Assembly: GCA_947373235.1 (NCBI GenBank)
Contig: CANBWW010000017.1
Coordinates: 1 to 15,069 of the forward strand
DNA: 15,069 bases
Direction: 5' to 3'
Source of the DNA: Candidatus Altimarinota bacterium
GTDB taxonomy: Bacteria > Patescibacteriota > Gracilibacteria > BD1-5 > UBA2023
In this document: one piece after another, positions 7,798 through 15,069 of the stretch
Layout of the letters: each line of letters begins with the position of its first letter
Numbering within the stretch: the stretch's first letter is position 1
Notes under the pieces: generated by a model
The model's database searches: none
Told to the model about the DNA's origin: nothing
What the model saw: the letters and a program-made list of their open reading frames with translations, nothing else
Translations under genes and position numbers: made by a program

Positions 7798-7954
7798 AAT
7801 TTAATTCTTGATATTTTTGATTTCGATGGGTATACAATTTATGTTTTGAGTCTATGGATTCCTCTTTGAAGTCAAGCATATGTTTCATAAATCTCTCTTG
7901 CATTTCGTGCCTTTTCCCATATACTCCGCGTTAGTATTCATTTTTTCAACTTCC

Positions 7955-8587
7955 TTGGATCTCGTCAAACTTTTTGGCTCGCGTTCGCGAGTGAAACTTC
8001 TCGAAAAACTCGTTATCGAAGATACTGTAGGGCGCAGTAGTACGGGTTTTTTTATTCGTGAACTTTGCCGTGATACGGATGAACAGATCAATGCAGTAAG
8101 ACGTGAACTGATGAACTTAGAAGCGCTGACTATTCTCAAATCCTACGAACAAAATAAGAAAAAATACTATGCGATGAATCGCAATTGTGTCATATATAAC
8201 GAGATTCGTGAGATGTTTCTAAAGTCGTACAATGTTCTGAATCCTGTAAAAGAATTTTTCAAAGGTCGAAAAAATCTCGATCTTGTGACGATCTCTGAGA
8301 CGATTCTCGATTTTCGAAATGAAACCACTAACAATATCGTTGATATATTTATCATTGGAGAGCTGGATAAGATCGAGTTCAATAACTTTCTCGAGAAATC
8401 ATTTTTCGGAAAAAAAGTAAAATACGCGATCATGTCACTCGAAGATTTTACCAATCGTCTCGAATATAATGATAAACTCGTCCTCTCGATTCTCGGACAA
8501 AAAGGAAATTTTTTCCTTCGTGATCGTCTCGAAATAGAGTCTACCATCGAAAATAAGCTTCGAGCGGTAAAAATGTTTTCGAATTAA
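7955..8587 (+). CDS. Winged-helix transcriptional regulator
   Basis: A predicted DNA-binding regulator of about 210 aa. The N-terminal helix-turn-helix reads LVKLFGSRSRVKLLEKL, then FFIRELCRDTDEQINAVRRELMNLEALTILKS, then a wing with NKKKYYAMNR. This matches a wHTH family common in candidate phyla and archaea, in which the domain opens 'LFGSxxRVKLL' and is followed by a small alpha/beta domain (here VDIFIIGELDKIEF...). The gene has no UGA. The frame is open back to an ATG at 7880, but the extra 25 residues are hydrophobic and look non-coding; the conserved domain begins at the TTG at 7955, which I prefer. The target is unknown; it diverges from uvrD, so it may control itself or that gene. A strong terminator follows. 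Confidence 0.7.
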   Translation: MDLVKLFGSRSRVKLLEKLVIEDTVGRSSTGFFIRELCRDTDEQINAVRRELMNLEALTILKSYEQNKKKYYAMNRNCVIYNEIREMFLKSYNVLNPVKEFFKGRKNLDLVTISETILDFRNETTNNIVDIFIIGELDKIEFNNFLEKSFFGKKVKYAIMSLEDFTNRLEYNDKLVLSILGQKGNFFLRDRLEIESTIENKLRAVKMFSN

Positions 8588-8592
8588 CTTTA

Positions 8593-8625
8593 TAAAAAAT
8601 CCTCAGAATTTCTGAGGATTTTTTA
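8593..8625. terminator. Bidirectional intrinsic terminator
   Basis: AAAAATCCTCAG (8595-8606) pairs with CTGAGGATTTTT (8612-8623) around a 5-nt AATTT loop, with an A-run on the left and a T-run on the right, so it can act in both directions. It separates the convergent winged-helix gene and the isomerase gene, and its T-run overlaps the isomerase stop codon. Confidence 0.9.
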
Positions 8626-9375
8626 TTTAAAGTATTTGTTGAGAAATTCTCGAGATTTTTGGATATTTTCTACAATTTGCTGATCCGAAGATCCTGCTTC
8701 GAGATTTGCCGGTGCGATATCGAGTGAGAAAATCCCGTTATATCCAGATTCTTTCATGCGAATGAGAAGACTTTCGAGCGGCATAGAACCAACTCCTGGA
8801 AAGAGTCCATTTTTTTCTTCGTCTTTATCAGAAAGATAGACCATCGTGAGGGTATTTCCAAGAAGAGTGAATGTCTTCATAAGATCAACTCCACTTTCCG
8901 GTTCCACATTTTCTATGGAAAGCGCTGTATGTTCTGTGATTTTTTTGATCATTTCTGGACGAGCATTTCCGTATTCAGAAATCACAAAAAGCCAAGTTTT
9001 TGGTGGAGCATTTACGATATTGATCGTGATTTTTGGATATTTTTCCATCAACACTTTGAGTCATTCACCGAACCACTCTTTATCCCGGTCCATACGGTGT
9101 GGAGGATAGAAATTCACGATTGCAATTCCGAGTTTTTGTGCAAATTCGAGGATTTCTTCAGCATGCCTCTTGATGACTCGTCGACTTGGTGCAGTGATAC
9201 TGACTATAGGCACTCCATGACGTTCCCTGATCATCTCGATATAAGTGCTATCCATCGTATCGAATTCGTCAAAATTTACCGAAAGATCGATCCCGTCACA
9301 TCCCGCGAGTTTCGTGATCGCAAATATATGATCGAGTCCGTATCCAGCGAGCGAGCGAGTAGAAAGAAGAAACAT
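8623..9375 (-). CDS. Sugar phosphate isomerase/epimerase-like TIM-barrel protein
   Basis: A 250-aa protein of the xylose-isomerase-like TIM barrel superfamily (AP endonuclease family 2 fold). It begins MFLLSTRSLAGYGLDHIF, then AGCDGIDLSVNFDEFD, a barrel strand with HGVPIVSITAPSRR, AQKLGIAIVNFYPP, TALSIENVEPESG with the typical Glu ligand, then MVYLSD and GYNGIFSLDIAP near the end. These Glu/Asp positions are the usual metal-binding sites of isomerases and epimerases. It is a little shorter than most members (270-300 aa). One UGA (9061-9063) is Gly. The substrate cannot be deduced. The nuclease gene lies about 80 nt upstream on the same strand, so the two may be cotranscribed. Confidence 0.75.
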
Positions 9376-9454
9376 TTTTAATAAGATTATAGATCAAAAA
9401 TGAGATTGAGATGACTATATCACATAGTTTCAAAAACTCAAATTATTGCAAGAA

Positions 9455-9958
9455 TTATTCTTTGTTCCTGACACTATCGATGCGATACTCGGTAAAACGT
9501 ACTTTTTTATGATCGAGAATATATTTGATTGCAGCTTCGTTTTGTGTCAGTCTTGCATTTCCGCTTTTCAGTTCGAGAAAAATAATCTCTCGCAACCTTC
9601 CTTCAGTTAAGCCATCGAAAATAATATAATCACATCACTTTCCGACGAATAACATATCTTTCGGAGCATATGGAAAGTCTGGAAGTGCTGGGAGGACTTT
9701 CTCATAGAGTTCTCAGAGAATCTGATTTTTTGATCCTTTCACGGCTGTTTTTCGGATTTGTTTATGTTCAGTGTTGGCGACGATCCTCATAAGTGCCATA
9801 CCGATGAGAAAACCAAGAAGGCAGCCAGCGATGAGTGTGGGAATATCCAAAATAGAAAAATAATCGAGTAAAGAAAATATCCCAAAGAGAGTAGAGAATA
9901 TTGCTTTTCTCCGTTTTTTCCATAGTATCCAGCCAATCCTAAAAATCAAGAATTTCAA
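9455..9958 (-). CDS. Membrane-anchored Holliday-junction-resolvase-like nuclease
   Basis: A 167-aa protein resembling the Holliday-resolvase-related endonuclease family (Pfam Endonuc_Holl). After a basic start (WKKRRK), a hydrophobic region with IPTLIAGCLLGFLIGMALM predicts one or two membrane helices, with the nuclease domain C-terminal. The core is FVGKGCDYIIFDGLTEG, then REIIFLELKSGNARLTQNE, then VRFTEYRI, giving the D...ExK pattern of PD-(D/E)XK nucleases. Two UGA codons are Gly; one lies just before CDYIIFDG, and without recoding the protein would end before the nuclease domain. The start is uncertain: TTG at 9958 is the best in-frame candidate; an AGAGG stretch lies further upstream. 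It diverges from the gene at 9996 with 37 bp between them. Confidence 0.7.
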
Positions 9959-9995
9959 AATTCTGATTTCTTTTTTCCTCTAAAAAACTATTATT

Positions 9996-10661
9996 ATGCT
10001 TTCTGTTCTTGCTTCTTCTGACACTTCCCTTCGCGATGCATTTGGAAAAATCCTTGCATTTGAACACGTGGAAGATACTCCTTTCGCGAGTGTTTTTAGA
10101 AAGGCAAATCGTATTTTTATTACTTTCAATACTCCTATTACTGATGATCATGTAAGCTGGATTGCATCGGAATTTCTTCCTGATCGCTTGTATCTTCCAT
10201 TTGTTTCTTATGCGATCGATATGGTCCATGAAGTCGGTGATGTGGTTGTTCCAAATGTATTTTTTTCATATGATTCCCGTCTGAAGTCTGCTCAACTCGA
10301 TGAGAACAATCGAGATAGTTTTATAGAAAATCCGAAATTCCTCACTTCTTTTCTCGAACAAAAGGATTACTACGTGGAGGATTTTGGACTCTCTCTCGGT
10401 GGAATCGTAGTGGACGATGCTCCGAAAGACCCATCCGAAGATCTCACACCAAAGATGATGCTCGCCTATGAAGGTGATATCTATGTAGAAGATGGTCTTT
10501 CACAGGCGATAGAAATCGTCGAAAAAGAAGAAATCCCGACGGTAATACTCTGTGGAATTATCAAGTGAAAAGATCATACAAAACATAAAAATGTAGATCC
10601 ATATGAACTCGCAGTAAGAAATATCCTGACGACCTGTAAGCTTATAGAAGATGAGGAATAA
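9996..10661 (+). CDS. Possible nucleoside phosphorylase / nucleosidase-like protein
   Basis: A 221-aa protein with weak likeness to the purine/uridine phosphorylase and MTA/SAH nucleosidase fold. The segment IDMVHEVGDVVVPNVFFSYD resembles the 'GDVVV...' strand of that family, and AYEGDIYVEDGLSQAIEIV followed by IPTVILCGIIKG sits where nucleosidases have the DME-containing helix and the last core strand. The exact DMEG motif is absent, so activity is uncertain and the family call is tentative. One UGA, in IIKGKDHTKHKN, is Gly; standard reading would cut off the last 31 residues. It starts 37 bp from the divergent nuclease gene. The link to methylthioadenosine or SAH recycling is only suggestive. 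Confidence 0.45.
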
Positions 10662-10681
10662 TTTCAGAATTTCTATAAGAA

Positions 10682-10709
10682 TTGACTAATATTTTTATTA
10701 CAGTAATAT
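10682..10709 (+). promoter_or_regulatory. Promoter of the 73-aa gene
   Basis: TTGACT (10682-10687), 16 nt, TAATAT (10704-10709); the predicted start is near 10716, leaving a 24-nt leader with a Shine-Dalgarno site. It has the same boxes and spacing as the pirin promoter. Confidence 0.5.
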
Positions 10710-10739
10710 ATGTAAAATAAATTTCTTTTGGAGAACAAA

Positions 10740-10961
10740 ATGAAACTTATTTCTCGGGTTACTGACTCATTCGGAAATGTTATAATAAAAGAAGAATTTC
10801 CTCAATTCAATGAAGGAGTTATTTTTGTTCTCATTGATGATACTGAATTGGAAATAAATATTCAAAACTTGAATATTGGAGAGAATAAAGTTACGATCAC
10901 AAATCAGAATCATTCTATTCGTGCCTTCTGGATCGTTGACTATATTCCCACAGTTCACTAA
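10740..10961 (+). CDS. Unknown small protein (73 aa), monocistronic
   Basis: A small soluble protein of unknown function: MKLISRVTDSFGNVIIKEEF at the start, then several short strand-like segments (VIFVLIDD, LEINIQNLN, KVTITNQ) and an aromatic end (AFWIVDY). The pattern suggests a small all-beta or beta-rich fold. The start is set by GGAG (10730-10733), 6 nt before the ATG, one of the few clear Shine-Dalgarno sites in the window. It has its own promoter and an intrinsic terminator that begins at its stop codon, so it is transcribed alone. It contains no UGA. No family is recognised. Confidence 0.65.
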   Translation: MKLISRVTDSFGNVIIKEEFPQFNEGVIFVLIDDTELEINIQNLNIGENKVTITNQNHSIRAFWIVDYIPTVH

Positions 10962-10984
10962 AGCACTGAAAAGTGCTTTTTATT
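10960..10984 (+). terminator. Intrinsic terminator of the 73-aa gene
   Basis: AAAGCACT (10960-10967), a GAAA tetraloop, then AGTGCTTT (10972-10979), followed by TTATTT. The stem overlaps the TAA stop codon. Confidence 0.85.
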
Positions 10985-11014
10985 TCCATAAGTATGCATT
11001 TTGTAAAATATCCA

Positions 11015-11020
11015 TATACT
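11015..11020 (+). promoter_or_regulatory. Possible -10 box for the ABC exporter operon
   Basis: TATACT (11015-11020) is a 5/6 match to TATAAT, 24 nt before the ATG at 11045. No convincing -35 box lies upstream, so this is a weak call; some promoter is needed here because a terminator precedes it. Confidence 0.25.
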
Positions 11021-11044
11021 TTTCTCATCCTTCCTTTTTGTATC

Positions 11045-12787
11045 ATGCCAAAAATAAAAAACTCATCTTCTCCTCCCAGTATTTATAAACTCTTCGTACC
11101 ATATAAATGACTGATCGTCTTATTGGTACTTCTCACACTCTGATGAAATGCTCTGAATCTCGCTATTCCTCAGATTATTTCTCACGCAGTCGATAATTAT
11201 ACAAAAAATCAATTTGTATTTTCTACAACCATTTGGATTTTTCTCGCGGTTTCTATTTTGATATTTATACTGATCTATCTTCAAAATATCGTTCAGGTAT
11301 ATCTCGCGGAAAAAGTAGCGAAAAATCTTCGATCAGAACTCATACAAAAAATTGCTATACAAAATTATGATTCTGTCCAAAAGCTCACTCCAGCAAAGCT
11401 TCTCACCTACCTGACATCCGATGTGGATGCGATCAAGAACTTTGTTTCACAAGTGATTTCTTCTCTGGTTTCATCGATTTTTCTTATCATTGGGGCGAGT
11501 ATATTACTGCTCATGATTAACTGGAAATTGGCACTTTCAGTGATGATCGTACTTCCGCTCATCGGTGGGATGTTTGCCGTTGTCCTTTCTCGAGTGAGAA
11601 AGCTTTTTCGAAAAAATCAAGAAACGATCGACTGGCTCAATAAGATTATAAACGAGAGTATTTTTGGTTCTTCATTGATTCGCATACTGAATTCCCAATC
11701 ATACGAATATACAAAATTTCTCGCAGCAAGTACTCGTTCACGTGATATCGGACTACAAATACTTTCCATGTTTGCGATGATGATGCCGAGTATTGCTTTC
11801 CTTTCGAATATGGCAATCCTGATTATTTTGGTTGTCGGATGACATTTTGTGATATTGGGAAGTATGAGTCTTGGAGATTTTACAGCATTTAATAACTATC
11901 TCGCGATTTTGATTTTTCCGATTATTCTTATCGGATTTATGAGCAATGTTATCGCACAGGCTCAAGCATCGTACACTCGTATTCTCGAGATACTGAGTTT
12001 ACCAGCAAAAAAAGACTCAGGAACGATCAAAAAAACTCTCACTGGAAGTCTCGAAGTCGAGAATCTTTCCCTTCGGTTTTGAGAAAAAACAACACTGAAA
12101 AATATATCATTTTCGATCACACCAAAAACAAAAACAGCTATCATCGGTCCCACAGCAGCCTGAAAAACACAACTTCTTTATCTCCTTACTTGATTGACAG
12201 TTCCAAATATTGGAACCATAAAATATGACGATGTAAATCTGAGTGAACTCGAGAAACAATCTTTTCATGAGCAGGTCGGACTTGTATTCCAAGATAGCAA
12301 TCTTTTTCATCTCACACTTCGTGAAAATATTGCATTTAGCAATACGGTGGATGATGCAAAACTCCAAAAAGCGATCGATACGGCGGAGCTTCATGATTTT
12401 ATAGGATCACTTCCAGAAGGTCTAGATACCGTTGTTTCTGAGCGTGGAGCGAGTCTTTCTGGAGGACAAAAACAGCGTATTATGCTCGCACGAGTTCTCG
12501 CACTCGATCCAGAGATTTTATTTCTGGATGATTTTACCGCTCGACTCGATACCAATACGGAGTCAAAAATACTGGAAAATATCACGAAAAATTATCCAGA
12601 AATCACTCTGATTTCTGTCACACAAAAGATCGAACCGATCAAAGAATACGATCAGATAATTCTCCTCATGGAAGGAGAGATCCTCGCTATCGGCACACAT
12701 GAACAACTGCTTCAGACTTCCCCAGAGTACAATCAGATCTATAATTCCCAATTTTCCCTCAACAACTATGAACTACCAACTGAGTAA
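11045..12787 (+). CDS. ABC exporter half-transporter, degenerate-site subunit
   Basis: A 580-aa ABC transporter with an N-terminal membrane domain (about residues 1-320, six helices) and a C-terminal ATPase domain. Walker A is GPTAAGKT at 368-375, its conserved Gly373 written as UGA; the signature is canonical LSGGQ at 471-475. The catalytic Glu after Walker B is Asp (LFLDD, 495-496), and the H-loop His is Gln (SVTQ, Gln527). This set marks the subunit that forms the ATP-binding but poorly hydrolysing site in heterodimeric exporters such as TM287/288 or BmrCD. Seven UGA codons are Gly, including a UGA-UGA pair near residue 35. The next gene overlaps its end by 20 nt and encodes the partner. 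The cargo (drug, lipid or peptide) is unknown. Confidence 0.9.
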
Positions 12788-14531
12788 TACTGCTGAAAAA
12801 GGCAAAAAAGAACCGATTCTTCGCTCTCTACAGAAACTTGTTTCGCTCATGTCTGGTGAACGAAAAAATCTGATCATCACTGGAATTTCCGTGATTTTTA
12901 GTTCTGGTACGACCCTTCTTGCACCGATCATTATCGGAAGTACGATCGATCATGCGATCTCAAAATGAGATTATCAATTGATTCTTACAAATGCAGCTCT
13001 TCTTTTCCTGATTTATTGTATCGGTTGGATTGCGAGTTATATCCAAACAAAGACGATGGGCGGAGTTGGACGACGTACACTTTTTCTTCTTCGGAATCAG
13101 CTTTTTACGAAAATCCAGGAACTTCCGATCGCCTTTTTTAATCAAAATAAAACTGGAGATCTGATCTCACGGATTAATAATGATACTGATAAACTCAATC
13201 AATTTTTCGCTCAAGCATTTACCCAGTTTTTGAGCAATTTTTTTCTGATTGCAGGTTCGGGGATTTTTATCGTTTTTCTTTCTCCAGAGCTCTGATGAGC
13301 GGCACTTTTACCAGCACTGATTATCCTTTTGGCGACAGAAATGCTTTCTCCTTGGGTGCAGAGAAAAAACCTTGCGAGTCTCCAATCTACGGGAGGTATG
13401 AGCGGTGAGATTCAAGAAAGTCTTGCAAACTTTAAGGTTATCACTGCCTTTAATCGGATGGATTATTTCACTCAGAAATTTGAAGAGTACAATAATCGAA
13501 ACTACACGGCATCGATCCAAGCAGGTATAGCGAGCAATATTTTTACACCACTGTATACCTTCGTTTCGAATCTTGCGCAACTTATCGTATTGGTTTTTGG
13601 GATTTATCTCATCATGAAGGGAGATATTACGATTGGTCTTTTTATCAGTTTCCAGTTTTATCTCAATAATTTCTACAGTCCACTCAGGCAACTCGCTTCC
13701 GTCTGGTCTTCCCTTCAACTCGCACTGGCTTCGCTCGATCGTATCATGGAAGTCCTCTCGAAAAAATCAGATATGAAGATCCTTCCAGCTCCAAAAAATC
13801 CCATTTCTTCGGATGTTATCCTCGAGTTTCGAGATGTGAGTTTCGGATATCCAGATGGAAAAACAGTATTGAAAAATGTGAATTTTTCCATGAAAAAATG
13901 AAAAACCTATGCACTGGTCGGACCAACTGGATGAGGAAAAACTACAACTGCTTCTCTGATCGCTCGTCTGTATGATCCGACGACTGGTATCGTACTTCTT
14001 GAATGACAAGATATCCGTACTTTTGATGCAGCGAGTCGTGCAGGAAAAGTTGGATTTATCCTCCAGGAACCATTTTTATTCACGGGAACCGTTCGTGAAA
14101 ATATCCTCTATGGAAATGATCTTTCGACAGATATGACGGATGATCAGATCAAAAAACTTCTCGATGATATGTGACTTCTAGAGCTGCTCGAGAAGTTTGA
14201 TGCGGGACTCGACACTCAGGTTTCGACGAGTGGTGAATCCATCAGTCTTGGACAAAAACAACTTTTGGCATTTATGCGTGCGATCCTGAAGTCTCCAGAT
14301 ATATTGATCCTCGACGAAGCAACGGCGAATATCGATACGGTTACTGAAGAACTTCTCGAAAGTATGCTTGCGAAACTTCCAAAAACGACTACTAAGGTGA
14401 TCATCGCACATAGACTCAATACGATCGATAATGCTGATGAGATATTTTTTGTAAATGGAGGGTCAGTAACGAATACGGGTTCTATGCAAAATGCCCTCGA
14501 TATGATCCTTCATGGAAAAAGGGAGAGCTAG
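12768..14531 (+). CDS. ABC exporter half-transporter, catalytic subunit
   Basis: The 587-aa partner of the upstream exporter subunit: six-helix membrane domain (about residues 25-335), then the ATPase domain. Walker A is GPTGGGKT at 385-392 (Gly389 is UGA). Walker B is ILILDEAT with the true catalytic Glu517, and the H-loop is IIAHR with His548. Its signature is ISLGQ (492-496), not LSGGQ, which fits: the altered signature faces the degenerate Walker B of the partner, leaving one active and one degenerate ATP site. Seven UGA codons are Gly, including a UGA-UGA pair at SPELGGAA. The ATG at 12768 overlaps the first gene by 20 nt; an in-frame ATG at 12699 is possible but would overlap by 89 nt. 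It ends in TAG; no clear terminator is seen after it. Confidence 0.9.
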
Positions 14532-14784
14532 AAAATTTTTATATTAGAAGAGTATTTGAAGAGTTTATATTTAAAGTAAAAGATTTCTGTACATTATGTG
14601 TTCCGCAAGTATCTAGGTCTGCGAGCTCGGTTTTATATGGCTGGATACCTTGGTACTCCACCAAACCTTGGCGAGACCCAGAGTGGGTTAGTAGAAATAT
14701 GAATTCTAACATCTAGGTCATCTTGGAAAGATTGTTGAATATTTCTAAATAATAGATATTTTTATAAAAATAATTTACTGAATT
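14532..14784 (+). other. Intergenic segment with a GC-richer, repeat-bearing core
   Basis: This 253-bp gap between the exporter and the HNH gene is AT-rich at both ends, but 14601-14730 is clearly GC-richer. It holds a 9-bp direct repeat ATCTAGGTC exactly 100 bp apart (14611-14619, 14711-14719), CCTTGG twice (14648, 14666), and short hairpins TTGGT-ACTCC-ACCAA and ACCCA-GAG-TGGGT. It might be a structured RNA. One frame is also open for about 67 codons with UGA as Gly, but uses codons that are rare elsewhere here. No RNA family is recognised. Confidence 0.3.
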
Positions 14785-15069
14785 ATGAATAATTGGAATA
14801 TCCCAGATTGGCTTGAAAAAGAAGTTAGAACTAGAGATAAGACATGTGTATACTGTTGAATTGAATTTTCAAAATCAGAAAAAAAGAAAACTGCCACATG
14901 GGAACATATAATAAATGATGAGACGATAATAAATCGTGAAAATATAGCTCTTTGTTGTTGTTCTTGCAATGCAAGTAAATGAGCCAAATTACTTTGAGAT
15001 TGGATTAATTCTAAATATTGTAGAGACAAGAATATTAATTCAAATACGGTTTCAATAATTATTAAAGAA
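14785..15069 (+). CDS. HNH endonuclease (partial)
   Basis: The first 95 residues of an HNH nuclease; the gene runs off the right edge. RDKTCVYCG is the first zinc CxxC, ATWEHIIND is the catalytic His motif, and ENIALCCCSCNASKGAKLL then WINSKYC form the Asn/His-helix region with the second Cys pair. This order matches stand-alone HNH endonucleases, often linked to mobile DNA or restriction; no intron or partner gene is visible to tell which. Three UGA codons (Gly) fall at CVYCG, ASKGAK and LLGDW, all Gly-typical sites. Codon use is more AT-rich than in the exporter genes. ATG 14785 precedes a TAA-free frame and has no Shine-Dalgarno site. Confidence 0.85.

Noticed and set aside
6724..7869. 381-aa plus-strand frame
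   Set aside because: It lies antisense to uvrD, whose helicase motifs are intact across this stretch; it is an antisense shadow favoured by the codon bias.
7880..7954. N-terminal extension of the winged-helix regulator from ATG 7880
   Set aside because: The added residues are hydrophobic and AT-driven, and the conserved domain begins at the TTG at 7955; not excluded, but less likely.
14611..14665. tRNA-like end (ACTCCACCA) before the HNH gene
   Set aside because: No T-arm (GGTTCRA), no matching acceptor strand and no cloverleaf could be drawn.
14785..15069. IscB/Cas9-like HNH nuclease with a guide RNA upstream
   Set aside because: The N-terminus is a stand-alone HNH with zinc Cys pairs; there is no RuvC or PLMP segment and no CRISPR repeat.

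Overview
The window comes from a bacterium that reads UGA as glycine (genetic code 25), so it most likely belongs to the candidate phyla Gracilibacteria (BD1-5) or Absconditabacteria (SR1). Read with the standard code, most genes break into pieces. With UGA as Gly they join into full-length, recognisable proteins, and more than 50 in-frame UGA codons fall where Gly is conserved, such as both ABC Walker A loops, the MetA GHPE motif, the HGSP motif of the dioxygenase and the pirin cupin core. TAA and TAG are the only stops. The DNA is AT-rich and tightly packed.

Layout from left to right. Positions 1-255 (-): N-terminal ATP-cone of a ribonucleotide reductase, with a promoter and a NrdR-box-like operator about 180 bp upstream. 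548-997 and 1003-1266 (+): a RibL-like nucleotidyltransferase and a DUF1294 membrane protein. 1255-3597 (-): a methionine operon made of an unknown 181-aa gene, a MetF-like reductase and a MetA-like homoserine O-acyltransferase. 3862-5576 (+): pirin and a 4,5-DOPA-type extradiol dioxygenase. 5581-7797 (-): UvrD/PcrA helicase. 7955-8587 (+): a winged-helix regulator, followed by a two-way terminator. 8623-9958 (-): a TIM-barrel sugar isomerase/epimerase-like protein and a membrane-anchored Holliday-resolvase-like nuclease. 9996-10661 (+): a nucleosidase/phosphorylase-like protein. 10740-10961 (+): an orphan 73-aa gene with its own promoter, Shine-Dalgarno site and terminator. 11045-14531 (+): a heterodimeric ABC exporter. 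14785-end (+): an HNH endonuclease, cut by the window edge.

The most striking element lies between the methionine operon and pirin. A minus-strand promoter (TTGACA, 16 nt, TATGCT) puts the predicted transcription start on the ATG of a 21-codon peptide that carries three consecutive Met codons. An intrinsic terminator sits between this peptide and the first operon gene. The sequence after the Met codons can pair with the 5' arm of the terminator, giving a mutually exclusive antiterminator. This is the layout of ribosome-mediated attenuation (as in trp and his operons), here apparently sensing methionine or Met-tRNA upstream of metF- and metA-like genes. It starts leaderless and works under an alternative genetic code. 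It is a prediction from sequence only.

Other points: the ABC pair splits its motifs as heterodimeric exporters with one degenerate ATP site do. MetA keeps Cys143, His235 and Glu237 but has an altered nucleophile elbow. The NrdR-like box overlaps the predicted reductase transcription start.
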